A stretch of DNA of 64,000 nucleotides from Isoetes taiwanensis (Eukaryota; Streptophyta; Lycopodiopsida; Isoetales; Isoetaceae), in assembly GCA_021234155.1 (NCBI GenBank), contig JAJEKV010000015.1, positions 122,001 to 186,000 of the forward strand, written 5' to 3'. The notes beneath the pieces are model-generated. The model was given only the letters and a program-made list of their open reading frames with translations. It was not told the origin of the DNA and ran no database searches. The position numbers were made by a program, and so were the translations under genes. Of the stretch, positions 33,801-45,048 are shown one piece after another; position 1 is the stretch's first letter; every line of letters starts with the position of its first letter.

Positions 33801-34029
33801 CTTATGAAAAACCATACACTTCTTTACTCATTGTTTAAGTAACTTCATACCTGGTGGTGCACAATCATCTTTCAACAAACTGAACAATAGCTTAGAAGCT
33901 AAGACCTTACCCTGTAAAGAAAGATCCAACACAAAAACAAAAAGAACTACAAACAAAAAGAACGGTGTTCTTGTCAACACAAAAAGAAGGACGACAGTGA
34001 TGGAAAGAAGCCATTGAGGGATTAGGGAG

Positions 34030-34310
34030 CATGAAGATCCCAACTGCGCTAACTTAATTGGGAATGCCACAGTAATTGTGAATGCAGCAGATGCAGCAGT
34101 AATTGTGAATGTCGTAATTGGGAGGAGCAACTAATCTACTGGTCAGGAATGAGTTCAGGAGGAGCAATGCCCGAGAAGGAATGAGTTCAAGAGGAGGAAT
34201 GTGTTGCACCTCTCGTCGAATAAATACAACACCTTTAACAGCATTAACACCTCCCAATAAGCATGTGAATGTAGTGCTGCCGACGCTTCCAAGTTGGAAG
34301 TTCCAATAGC
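34030..34310 (-). pseudogene. Second, heavily decayed NFD4-like transporter relic
   Basis: gcagtaattgtgaatgcagcagatgca matches, at DNA level, the ASAAFTIT-coding part of the first relic (about 31509) and is here duplicated in tandem (34071 and 34096). Words corresponding to the ...SRALLLLNSF... hydrophobic stretch follow. No usable frame remains. Flanking words also match those upstream of the first relic, supporting an old segmental duplication. The protein-level match alone is weak. Confidence 0.45.
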
Positions 34311-34810
34311 TACCTATCCAACCTCCCCAGTCCATATGTTCCATTACAATATCTCTAAATTAAGTCAATGGTCGCTATAGACGATCTTCCGCTTCCCAAT
34401 GGATCTGGCCTTAGAATATTGACATTAGAATATTAGAATATAAAGGGCATAGTATAAACATATCGTCATTGTTACTTTCTGTCGGGGCATAGTATGAATA
34501 TGTCATTGTTACTGTTCCGCCGGGGGCAAAGGCGCATTGCTGATGTGGGACCGATTTAGGTGTTTTACGCATTGGTAAAAATTGACCGCATTTGTTTTGC
34601 CTCCTCCCTCCCCCCAATCCCCAACAAAAAAAGGGGAAATATCTAGACTTAGAATGAACACTCTTCATTGTTACTGTTTCAATTTCGGGTAGTACAATGG
34701 CACTTCACTTTTTATTTAATACTCATTTTAATGGCATACATGTAAATTTAAGGCTTGGTTTTTGACCTTGATGTCTTACGTAACACAGATGGACCACATT
34801 TTTTAAATAC
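34311..34810. other. Spacer with short direct repeats
   Basis: gggcatagtatraayat...tcattgttact occurs twice (34448-34478 and 34485-34512). No gene recognised. Confidence 0.4.
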
Positions 34811-34848
34811 CATGAACCAAATCGACAACGCTCCATTTCTCCCATGTT

Positions 34849-35154
34849 TTGTCAAATATATGCCAGACCTTGCTATCTTACCTAATGCAACTGGCTATAG
34901 TAAAGCAACAGTTTGCAGGCATTGAGACCCAAGTGCAACAATTGCTTGACAGTATTCGCTTCTTGCAGTTTGAAAGGGAGCAGGATAGCCAGACTCTTGC
35001 TGTCCTCCAGGCACAAATAGACACCATGTCTACCAGAGATGAAGTTATAATGAAGGACAAGGAGAGAATTGAGCAGGAGATAGTCAATGATATCTCCCAT
35101 CTTGATCGGAACATTGCGAGAGGTCATTGCCACTTCGGGGGGCATTTCAGATAG
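34849..35154 (+). CDS. Coiled-coil ORF, possible LINE ORF1 remnant
   Basis: A 101-codon open frame. Residues about 15-95 form long amphipathic helices with hydrophobic heptads (QQFAGIETQVQQLLDSIRFL, then SQTLAVLQAQIDTM), a coiled coil by eye. The frame starts at a non-ATG codon in the first part of the putative element. LINE ORF1 proteins trimerise through such coiled coils, and the related minus-strand element also has one at its 5' end. No RNA-binding domain follows intact. It could instead be a host coiled-coil fragment. Confidence 0.4.
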   Translation: MSNICQTLLSYLMQLAIVKQQFAGIETQVQQLLDSIRFLQFEREQDSQTLAVLQAQIDTMSTRDEVIMKDKERIEQEIVNDISHLDRNIARGHCHFGGHFR

Positions 35155-36589
35155 CAACTAACGAAAGTGGGTTGCTATAGCCCTTGAGCGGGATCAGCAC
35201 AATGGAGATCACCTTCACATCGGCCGGATGATGTAATTGCCTCTAGGATACGAGAAGTTGGAACGGTTCCCTTGTTCAAGAGCAAGAGGCACACGAGCCT
35301 CTGAAGCTACAATCCAACAGGAAAGGACTCCATGCCAATGCACACGCAGGCCTTGCAAAATTGTGTATCCGAAGTTGGAGGCGGCGAAAACAATTCCAGC
35401 GGGGGCTGAGCTCGGCCCGAGAGGCGGAGGCAATCTCGGGCACCTCGGTGCCACCCATGCTCAAGCACCCATGCGAAGTCGGTCCAGGCGGGCACCCACG
35501 ACGCCCTACTTCACCATTCCTTCCATGCCAGGACCCTTTGTTCATGGACATCGGTGGCGCCTTCAACTCACGGGACGGCCGGTACATGCTGTCCCGGAAG
35601 AACGTTGATCCCACGTGAGCTTAGTGAAGCGGCGGAGAGAGGTCATAATTTGGTGATCCGTGGCTGCGGGAAGAGGAGAGAATCTCATTCCGCAGACTCG
35701 GTGCGAGATCATCAATCGTATGACATTGCAGGCTGTACACATTGCTCGAGCCGGCGGGTCATGGTGCTTTCGGCGTTACGCCTAGCCGTATTGTCATATT
35801 CCGCGATAGCTTGGATATGCAAGTATGGGATGCCATCTTTGCGCCCGGGGCAAGCAATTGAAGGGAACATCCTTGTATGTGGACGAGACCTCACCCGTGC
35901 AACAACAAGAGTCCTTGGCGTGAGCTCACCAAGGTTCGAGGCATCCATTTGTCAAGGAGGAGCTGCGAGGACTAGTTCGAGGCAAGATGCACATTTTTAA
36001 GCTCACCCAGAATGTTCTTGCTTAGAGACCCTCAGGGCCATTCATTGCAGCCCCCACCTCCTCGATCATGCTCCTCCAGATCCGCGCTCCAGCCCCATGC
36101 CCTGGCGCCCCTTTGCCACTACTCCTGGGTCATATGCCACCCCAACTCCCTCTTTGCTTCTCCTCTGCCCCAACCCCCTCTTGCTTCTCACTCTGTCCCA
36201 CATGACTCGATGCGCTATCGCTTCCCACTCTTCCCCACAACTCAATCTGCGCATGCCTCTGCTGCTAACAAATAGGAAATGTGCCTTGGTGGTCTCGGAA
36301 TTGTCGAGGTTTCCCATGGCGAAGGGAGATAGTCTCAACTCATTGTTCTTTGCAGGTATGGATCTCATCTTCCTCATGGAACATGGGAGCCACTTGAGGA
36401 CCACGGGCTACACGATCTTTTAGGCTATCAGCATTTGCCACGGGCAAGAGGGACATGGAGGGGTTATGCATTATTAGGGAGTCTTTGGCACGGTCGGTCT
36501 TCACGCACAAGATTGCCGGACACAACCGATACTTGTGGAGTGCGGGTGCGTAATTGTAGTGGCAACCCTCTCTTCTTGGTACGCTTGCT

Positions 36590-37100
36590 ACTTTCCACAT
36601 GCGAAAGCAACTTTAACCATGCCCACTCAGATGTGGACATGCTAGCTCCATATGTCGATCTATATGATGACATACAACAACATAGACAGTTGGGTAGTGT
36701 GGTACTCCTTGGGGACTTCAATGCGGGCGGACAGGAGTAGAGCAGCCCATGAGACTTGATCCTTTGGCTCGAGGATGTGTTCACATTTTGCGCCCGTGAG
36801 GCGGCATTACGAACATCGGATGATAGTCATGTCCACAGCGCTTTTAAGAGGCGGTTGCTTCTACTATGTGGTGTCTTTGACTTGGTAATTTGTAATGGCC
36901 TGGCAGAGTGGCCTTCATCCTGTAAGTGCACATGCAGACAAGAGAATCAGGGTGGAGGATCTAGTGTGGTGGACTATCTATTAGTCGCTGGCGGGGATGT
37001 ACATTTGATCAACCACTTCCGGGTAGGGCCTGACGGTAGGGATGAGGAGGAGACTCAGATCACCTTCCACTCTACCCTGCAGTTGGCTTGGCGGTACGCT
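36590..37100 (+). pseudogene. APE-type endonuclease remnants of LINE family A
   Basis: Reads LGSVVLLGDFNAGGQE near 36695-36738, the G-D-F-N-A motif of APE-like LINE endonucleases. One frame on come LLCGVFDLVICNGLAEWPS and SSVVDYLLVAGGDV, matching the S-x-x-D-Y-hydrophobic segment near the catalytic Asp-His end. Frameshifted at least twice. This domain nicks target DNA to prime reverse transcription; here it is dead. Confidence 0.75.
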
Positions 37101-37699
37101 AGAACCCCTTCTCTGGCAGCTCCTTGTATACCTCGCTTGCGATTGGATTATGGAGCGGGCAAAGGATTATCGATATGCTCATAGATGACCTTCGAGAATT
37201 TTTGCGAGGCCCCACGCTAGAAGCGACCGGCGGGTCAGCTGATTGAGCTCCTTGAAAATGCTGATTGCGAGAAAGATGTTTTGGGATAGCATGCGAGAGG
37301 TATCGGGGACTGCAACATTCCCGTGTCGGTGGATTGATGCTGAGTGTAAGGAATACGATGCCGGCTCGCCCGGATCCACGAGATCTGCAATGCGCCCACA
37401 TGCCACCACGCGTTATGTCGTGCTTTCTTGAAGGCAAAGAAATCTCGGTACATTACCCGCGTCATCAAAGGGAAATGTTTTCCATGTTGAAAAGCCATCC
37501 TAGAATCTTTTTGGATAAAGGTTCTTGGCTTGACGATGACCTACGGGGAACATCACTAATGGCGATTGGGAACAATACCTACAACAACTCTATGATCCTC
37601 AAGGGACACGAACACTCATACCCCCGCGAGAGAATGGGTGGAGCATTAGAAATCACAGAGGATGATGTTACCCGAGTCTGCGGCGTTTGGCCAATGGGA

Positions 37700-38400
37700 A
37701 AACAGCGGACCTAGATGGTATGCGGCGAGTTGCTCAAGTGGGCGGGGGAGCCTATGGTACCAGTCCTAATCGCTATGTTCAACAAAGGCTTCTGGGAAGG
37801 ATTCCCAGAAAGTGGACCACAGCGAGTTGTCCCCATTTACAAGGGGGGAGATCCACATAGTCCAACCAATTTCCGAACAATCATGGTGGGTTCGGTGTTT
37901 GCCAAAGCTGCTAGGCTGGCATTATTGAGCAACGATTGACCCGGTGGGTGAAGCAACAGTGTCGAGCTCTCACACAAGCGGGGTTGGGACCCGGCATTCA
38001 ACCATTGATCATATCTTCACATTGAGGACTTTGGTTGAGGATAGCGAAACCGTCGGTGGGACATGTATTGTTGCTTTGTTGACTTTGCAAAGGCTTTTGA
38101 CGCGTGCCTCGGGGAAAAGTTATGGGAAAGATTGCGGCAACTAGAGGTTCCTCTGGATATGCAAAATCATTATACGGGTTATGCGAGGAGTTATCTGAGG
38201 CCGATCGCGGATGGCCGGGACAACCATTCGCTAGCGATATTGGGGTCCGCCGGGGATGTCCCTCTTTCCCCAACATTGTTTGGTGCGTACATTGACCGGT
38301 TGGAACAACGGCTCATGGACAATGGGGGTGGCGGGACCCAACTTTTGCATCAGGTCATCGAGAAAACTCATCTATCTGGGGCGATGTTGACCTCTTAACT
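37700..38400 (+). pseudogene. Reverse transcriptase remnants of LINE family A
   Basis: Blocks: GFWEGFPESGPQRVVPIYKGG and NFRTIMVGSVFAK (37780-37910); RHSTIDHIFTLRTLVEDS (about 37995-38045); YCCFVDFAKAFDACL (38066-38110, first catalytic Asp); SPTLFGAYIDRLEQRL (about 38265-38315). The Y-A-D-D pair is lost or degraded. The corresponding blocks of the 57420-59105 frame are IDHLLTLRTMIEDA, CCFIDFAKAFDTV and SPTLFGLYIDQLEDFL, so the two elements belong to one family. Several frame breaks and high divergence. Confidence 0.85.
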
Positions 38401-39702
38401 CACACTCCGGAGGATATGTAGTCTCACTTAGATGCTCGGATACATTACGCCGAACCCACGGACATGAGCGTCAATCGGCCAAGACCAAGATGATATTAAT
38501 CTCATCCTCGCGCCATCCAAGGCACCCTTCATTCCTTATCGAGGGGCAACAAGTGGAGGTGACACCCACCTACAAGTATCACGGGAGTGGAGTTTCCTTC
38601 TACACTATGTTGGGACACTTCCATAAGATTGCGTGTAGCGGCGGTGGAAAGCACTCTATGCAATATGAGAACAATAACCACAGGCGAGAACTATATGATT
38701 GGGGGCATCGGGCATCCGTTCGGGGTATTGGTAGAGGTTGTTCTTTTATGCGGAGTTGAAGTCACGGGGCCCAGTGTGTCCCTTGCTACTTGGGCGACTT
38801 AGAATAGGTGCGAGAAGGCCTTCTTAACACGGGCACTTTCGGAGTGAAATCCGCGGTCCCATATCAAATTTTGTTGCGAGGAGAGCAGGGTTTCTGCCAC
38901 TTATTGGCGGCCCTTGATAGACACATCGTCTATTTCGAGGAAGGTGGTAAATATGGATGATGATGCGTCTACGCGCTTGGCTTATCACGGTGGCAATGGG
39001 ACCTAGCGACTCAAAAATTGTTGGAAGGATAAAAAGTGCGGTGGCTAACTAGATGGAATGTCGAGGAGCACATGTGCATCGGGTAGAAATAGAAGGCGGT
39101 CGTGGCGGCACCGAGATGTTACTTTGATGCTTGTTTCTCGGCAAGCTTTGGGATTCTAGGACTCGGAGCAAGTCAAAACAACACATTACAAGCAGCACAT
39201 AAATCCCACATTAGAGCGAGGCCCTGGCGGCTACCTACGTTCACATCGCCCATGAAAAGCGCTGGCATATAGCCTCCATTACCATACAGGTGCCCACCAT
39301 CTCCGGATTGAGGCAGTCGATGGATTGGGGAGCAGCGTTAGGATAGGGTTTGTCGGTCTTTGCCGGGCGAAGGCTGTTGAGGATGAGTGTCACACTTTCG
39401 AGCTGCCCGGCATATGATGGTCCGGACCGCTATGCTCGATTGATTGGGCGATGAGCGCTACATGATATTGGGCACGACGGTGCGCTCACTTTCGGATCGT
39501 ACATCGAGGAAATGCGGACTTGAGGGCTCGGATATGCCCCGATCAACCATTTAATTGATGTCGGTATCTTTATTGCCGCCGCGGTTTTTCCCTCGAAAAC
39601 CCGCCCGGTGAGGGGGTTTTAATCGAGGCGTAATGTGCTCTTAGCTGGCGCTTTTATTATTGGGTCCCATAGGCCGATTGGTCTCCGTGGATGATAAAAA
39701 CA
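38401..39702 (+). other. 3' part of LINE family A, decayed
   Basis: GC-rich sequence with many short frames; probably the post-RT region and 3' UTR of the element. A legible fragment is VEVTPTYKYHGSGVSFYT (38555-38610), equivalent to the QSYKYLGHEVF region of the intact frame at 58 kb. Confidence 0.55.
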
Positions 39703-39730
39703 ATTCTATTCTATTCTATTCTATTCTATT
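39703..39730 (+). repeat. ATTCT microsatellite tail of LINE family A
   Basis: Five to six copies of attct directly after gataaaaaca. Non-L1 LINEs often end in short tandem repeats in place of poly(A). The related element at 57.3 kb has a ttatta-type tail instead. Confidence 0.8.
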
Positions 39731-39825
39731 TCCACCAAGGTCCAAGATGGACCACATTTTTTAAAACCTTGAACTATTTTCCACGTATGAGATAAAATAT
39801 CTTGGAACTAATATGTAGCATAATA

Positions 39826-40025
39826 ACAGGGGGTTTTTTTTTGTCTTTTTGTACGCCTTTCACAAAGGTTTTCCTAAGATTTCATGGCGTATTCGAATGG
39901 ATGTACTAATGCGTACATCTAGAGTGCACCATTTCTTAGTCGTTGATTTAGCTTTTTTTTTTCAATGGTCCAACATCCAAGGGCTCACAACAAAAGCCCC
40001 CTTTTTATTTTAGGGGCTGAACATA
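39826..40025. repeat. Second copy of the 7.5-kb short element, inverted
   Basis: Starts in a gtagcataataacaggggg word and ends near ctcacaacaaaagcccccttt. It is the reverse complement of 7610-7822 with modest divergence, and has a single copy of the segment triplicated there. Confidence 0.7.
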
Positions 40026-40169
40026 CAAGCCTCGTGGATAGCATTTCAGGGCATTATTGCAAAAAATTAATGTTATTGTGATTAGAGTGGAAACAGATTT
40101 GGAGTGGAAGCAGATTTGGAGTGGAAACAGATTTGTAGGGCTAGGGTATGAAACACTGGCCGCATATGC

Positions 40170-40665
40170 ACAATATGGAGCTCTACTGCCAATATGGCAT
40201 TTTATCTATGGCCAAGACTAGCCGAATACACAAAAATGGTAAAGCGACTTGGTGCTCAAATACATGTCATGGTTTTTGTATGGCCAAATCCGGCTAACAA
40301 AACCCGGATCCCGGATCCAACATATTCAGGTAGCATGTAAAGAGCTCTACTGCCAATATGGCATTTTATCTATGGCCAAGACTAGCCGAATACACAAAAA
40401 TGGTAAAGCGACTTGGTGCTCAAATACATGTCATGGTTTTTGTATGGCCAAATCCAGGGTGACAAAACCGGATCCGGATCAACATATTGGTGTAGCATGT
40501 AAAGAGCTCTATTGCCAATATGGCATTTTATCTATGGCCAAGACTAGCCGAATACACAAAAATGGTAAAGCGACTTGGTGCTCAAATACATGTCATGGTT
40601 TTTGTATGGCCAAATCCGGTGACAAAACGGGATCGGATCGGCATATTCGGATGTAGCATGTAAAA
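40170..40665 (+). repeat. Three tandem copies of a ~163-bp unit
   Basis: gagctctactgccaatatgg starts at 40177 and 40342, and as gagctctattgcc at 40504. Units are over 90% identical; differences concentrate in a short stretch after tatggccaaatccg with varying ggatc copies. A frame is open across most of the array (40249-40656), a consequence of the repeat length being near a multiple of three; no protein family recognised. Confidence 0.85.
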
Positions 40666-40699
40666 GGGTTTTTAGTAAAATCGGGATGAGGAGACTTGG

Positions 40700-42060
40700 A
40701 TCCGGCATATTCGGATGCAAAAAGCGGTGTTGAATCAGGTTAGATTACGATATTCAATACTAGATTTAAGCTTGTATGCCATGAATGCTCAAGAAACAAA
40801 AAGGCTTACCGTTCATCTGTATGCATAAATCCTTTGGCTCTTGGTGATTCACTACTTTTATATCAATATTTTTCGGGTTTTATGGCGGGGAATAGTTAAT
40901 GTACATCTGTTGTCAAAATATCATGGGCGATATTTGTGAAAACAATGGATTGAAAGCAATGGTTGTCCCTGTCATCTTTGTTGCTTTGCTAGCCATAAGG
41001 CTTTTGGCGTTAAGCGATGACTAATAAATCTCCTTATTCTTTGTTGTTGGGTTATTTAGAGTGCTGGCAAGTGGAGCGTGATCACAAAGCGTGGTTGTGA
41101 GTTTGAGTCCGAGGCGATAATATTATATCGTAAGTCTAAGTTTGAGGCTGGTAGCTATTTTACAAATCACAGGTTGCCATTTTAAGCTTGTTCTTTGTCG
41201 ATTTTGGTTGAAGTTGAATTAATGTGGCAATCTTATATGGTAAGGACTTATTGAAATCTTGATTCAAGATTGTGAGTCGATTTTATTAGAAATCCATATT
41301 CTAACAATTGCGGTGGTTTCTTCTTCTAGCACCGTACTATTTCTCATGCACATAAAATGTCAGCCCACAGCCAATGTTGAGGAAGCTTGTAGCAAATGTT
41401 GTAAAATGGAATAACTTATGTTGCATATCGGGGCCCACGATTGAGTAAATGTTCTTTGGTTGTTATTATCGGAAGTACATGTGAGAGGCTCTCTCTTCTT
41501 ATTTTTGGAAGTAACCACATGATGTTATTCTGTAGCTTATATGATGGATTACAGCTCGTTCTATCAAATATCAAAATATCATGGATAGTATTTGTCATTG
41601 CAGATGGTCTCTTCTTCTAGCGACTTTGCCATTGCTCATGCACATAAACATCGGCCCCTGACCAATGTTGGATGGGAATTCCTTGCGCGACCAATGTTGA
41701 CAATGTTGTCAGGAATTCCTTCTGCCAAAGCCTTTAGTTGTCTCGTGCAGAGAATGATATACATAATCATGTAAATGTGGTAAACTAATATTACCATAGA
41801 TGTATAGAAATTGAGGCATATCCTGCTGCAACTTTTTCCTTGTAGAAGTAGGCTTTGTATTTGTGCTTCTAGTTCATCCGAGAATTTACTTTTGCTCAGA
41901 CACCTTGGATAGCCTTATGAATATGAGTGGTATGTTGTGGTAACTGGCATATAATGATACATAATCATGTAAATGTGGATAAAGGAACATTGCCATAGAT
42001 GTATGGAAAGAACATCATACTAGTTTTGCATGTTTCACATGTTTTTACGTATGTTTGCTT
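40700..42060. other. AT-rich spacer
   Basis: No gene or element recognised. Short duplicated words occur (accaatgttgga... near 41660 and 41690; aatcatgtaaatgtgg near 41765 and 41965). Confidence 0.4.
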
Positions 42061-42065
42061 TTTTT

Positions 42066-42375
42066 AGGGCCCGAAGGGCCCAAATTTTTTTTTAGTATAA
42101 CAACCAACACATAACTACCATTAACATTAATTAACACAACCATGGGGTCCAACACATTTAAATTAAAATCCCCCTTAAACCCCCTTTGGTTTGGGTGCAT
42201 ATTCACCAGGGTGACTCGGAGACTTGAGAGCCGTTGGATAGGCATATTCACCCCTTATTCCTTAATCTACACCGTACGTAAAGTTCCTCGTTTGTGGGGT
42301 ATGCAAGTACAAAATTTGCTATACTGTATAACAAGATTTGCAAAATACTATAAGATTTCAAGCAAAATACCATAT
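42066..42375 (-). repeat. Half copy of the foldback element
   Basis: Matches the left arm and centre of 6223-6800 (accaacacataac, taaattaaaatccccct, ggataggcatattcacccc, cgtaaagttcctcg) at high identity; the right arm is absent. Outer edge carries gggcccgaagggccc. Confidence 0.8.
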
Positions 42376-42546
42376 GTTCTAACTCATCTTCCTACACATC
42401 ATCTTCAACAATTTGTTATGAATATGGTAGCTCGGGGGAATGGTCTTGGACGTTAGTCTTGGTGGACTAGCATGGGTGGGTAAGAATGGCAAATTATGGG
42501 CAAAGCAAGGCAAATAAATGGCAATGAAACTTTATAATGGTTATGG

Positions 42547-42580
42547 TTAAATAATATCTTGGAGGCAAGATATTATTTAA
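42547..42580. repeat. Perfect 15-bp hairpin
   Basis: TTAAATAATATCTTG (42547-42561) and its exact reverse complement (42566-42580) are separated by gagg. AT-rich; might extrude as a cruciform or fold in RNA. It lies in the region upstream of the isolated primer-binding site. Confidence 0.85.
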
Positions 42581-43194
42581 TGGTTAAAGTTCTAGAGTTT
42601 AAATATAGTTGAGCCAAGATTGTATTCCTATATTCAAAAGTCAAAGATAAATATAAAATAACTAAAGCCAAAATTAGTTTCAATGGAAAAGGTAGAACGT
42701 AACTATTAGACTATAAAAGAAGTGATGGGCATGAATAGTTATTATTAGACGACCACCTTTTTGGACAAACTACTTTAGCTTTAACTCTAATTTAAATATC
42801 GCCTTGCCCATGTGACCGCATTCATGTTTTGTTAGACCGCCTTGCTTGTTACTTTGCTATTGCCAGCAAGCCTTGCCATAATTCTGCCAGTTCTTAGCAT
42901 CGAGTGACCCGGTTGGGCGGTGAACTACCAAAGACTGGTTATTGTATCTGCATCTAGCTCTAGTTTTGGTGAACTAAGAGCTTGACCAATCTGAGTTATT
43001 GGTTTAACTCGTATCCTATGTTTATTGGATTTTAGCTTATTTGTCTTTTTATTTCATGCTTAGATCATTTTGTCATTGCTAACGGTTTATTCTGTGGATT
43101 ATGTAGCAAACCCCGGTTCGTTTGGGTTATGAGATTATGATTTGTTTGTAGAAGTCTGGTATTCTGTTTAGAAAAGATAAAAGGTATGGTTCAT

Positions 43195-43226
43195 TGTTGT
43201 GAACCACAACAATTGGTATCAGAGCC
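43195..43226 (+). mobile_element. LTR end and tRNA-iMet-type primer-binding site
   Basis: TGGTATCAGAGCC at 43214-43226 is the standard plant LTR-retrotransposon primer site, complementary to the 3' end of initiator tRNA-Met. Immediately upstream, ccacaaca supplies a CA-ending LTR terminus. The LTR start could not be fixed. After the site, about 190 bp of internal DNA with an imperfect ~80-bp duplication (gattgcaaac...ggaatag) follow before the gypsy LTR at 43417 interrupts it. A plus-strand LTR element was thus here first, of unknown family. Confidence 0.65.
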
Positions 43227-43416
43227 AAGCTATTCCTAAAGTTTGCAAAGACTTCTGGTTGGTGCTGGAGATTGCAAACAGGAATAGAGAACCTTGTTCT
43301 GGCTATTCTTGATGTTTGTAAGTCATCTAGTTGGTGCTAGTGATTGCAAACTGGAATAGAATTCCTCCTCCTAAGAATCCAAATAATCTTCTTTCTATGA
43401 ATTTTAACTTCTTGGA

Positions 43417-45037
43417 TGTGACGCTCCCTGCTAAATATACGGCGCCCGGCCGTACATTCGGCAGGAAATCCCCCATCCGGTCCATCAACCGCATGGGCCC
43501 TCCGTCTAACCCGCACTCTGAGAGAATCCTAGTGCAGGCAGGGGACACCACGAAAGGTGTCTTCTTGGCGCCCTTCCCTATGGGCTCCTATCCTGTGGGA
43601 AGCATAAACAACGTCAGAACTAGCAATAGCAATACAACATACTACCTCAAAGGGTAGTCCATCACATATCCATAAGAGCAAAGAAGATAATCATAAACCA
43701 TAAAACATAAGAGCTCCTACCCATGGCTCTGACTCATAAGGAGGATGGTGGTGGCTAGGCCTCAAGATAGAGTGCAACCAGTCATAACAATGGCAAGGGC
43801 GGCATAAGACAATGGCTAGGGTTGACCACTCCATCCGCCCCTCGTGCATACTTTGCGGATGGGCTCAATCAGGGCTACGGCATGACTCTAGCCTTCGGAT
43901 CACGCAATCCCATGGCATCACCCATCGGGGACTACTCGGGTTGCATCTCCTGGTCCGTCGAGGCGGGTGAAGGGTTGCATCTCCCTTCCGGGGTCTAGAG
44001 GTTCCACGTGACTAGAGAATCGTGGCGACACCGATTCATACCCGTGAACCCCCAAAACAAGAGCCAAGCCGACACTTGCAACTCTTGAGAGGCAGGGCGA
44101 CACCATCGCCCCAGGAGGTGTCAGACCCATGCTCGGCCCGCACGAAGTGACCGACCATAAGCCTAGCCCACTATGGGATCCCCCGTAGCCCCCACTCGGC
44201 AGGGATCCTCCCTCCGCATTGCCTCTAGCCCCGTTGTGTAGTGCTGAGTCACATCATAACCTCCATAGCCCGGTGGGTTCCTATGCACAGGCCGCAACTA
44301 ATAGGAACTAAGGGATCTAATCTAGGAGCATACTACATATGGCTCTAGGTCTCTACCCCCCTTCCCAATACAAGAGGAGCAAACATGATCAACCATCGTC
44401 ACATAATCATCACATCATGAGAATAATCATAAGAACATCTTAACCTAATCATACAAATCTAACTTACAGTTAGGGTTCCTTGATTAGGGTTCAAGATGAT
44501 GCATGAGGGTTCTAGGATGGCTCTACCCTAGATACAAGATACTAACTCATCTGGAATGTTAATTCCAGATGAACTACTATGACTTCTACATACCTGCTCC
44601 TGAAGCACTCCCTCCCAATCTGGCGTCTCCATGGTCTTGAAGTGTTTGAGGTAGCTCCCACTCCCTGATGCGCCACGCTCGGGGGCTGCTGTGCTGAGGC
44701 TATGCCCGGCAGGCCGGTTCTCAAAACGGAGTTTTGTGCCAAGAAGGTTCCCTTTGTTGGAGCGGAAAAGAGGCCTAGGGTTAGGGTTTAGGCCTTTATA
44801 GGTTAGGGTTCACATGTTATGCCACGTGGCTCCAATAGGGTAAGACCGTGTGGCGGGTGCCCAATAGGTTAAGGCCACGTGGAAAATGGTCTTAACCTAA
44901 GGTTGGCTAAGTTATATGAATAACTTAGTCATGCCCCTAGTGCCACAATCTATGGTATACAAGGCTATGAAGATAGACTTGTATAGTGGCGGTCGAGGAA
45001 TATCGTATTTATAGCGTATATTCCCACGAACGTCACA
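43417..45037 (-). mobile_element. 3' LTR (1,621 bp) of a minus-strand Ty3/gypsy element
   Basis: On the minus strand it begins TGTGACGTTCGTGGG and ends GAGCGTCACA, the TG..CA ends with the TGTGACG inverted repeat typical of gypsy LTRs. A CGCTATAAATACG box sits near its start. It directly follows a polypurine tract. No matching 5' LTR is recognised on the far side of the internal region, so the 5' end is lost or outside what I could align. The 5 bp before the LTR are ttgga; a partner duplication was not found. Confidence 0.8.
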
Positions 45038-45048
45038 TTCTCCCCCTT
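45038..45048 (-). other. Polypurine tract of the gypsy element
   Basis: Read on the minus strand: AAGGGGGAGAA immediately before TGTGACG. It primes plus-strand DNA synthesis in LTR retrotransposons. This fixes the LTR boundary and the orientation. Confidence 0.9.

Larger units (their letters stand above)
34811..39731 (+). mobile_element. Decayed non-L1 LINE (family A), plus strand
   Basis: In order: coiled-coil ORF (34849-35154), GC-rich decayed coding DNA, endonuclease remnants (36600-37100), RT remnants (37715-38400) and a 3' region ending ccgtggatgataaaaa plus an ATTCT repeat tail (39703-39730). The 3' region (cc..ttggtctccgtggatg) resembles that of the minus-strand LINE at 57310-61350, whose RT is also clearly related. 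The word agatggaccacatttttt occurs just outside both ends (34791 and 39754) and could be the target duplication, but about 14 extra bases lie between tail and right copy. The 5' boundary is therefore tentative. Confidence 0.7.

Noticed and set aside
40249-40656. Repeat protein of 135 residues
   Set aside because: It is the translation of a tandem DNA repeat; no independent coding evidence.
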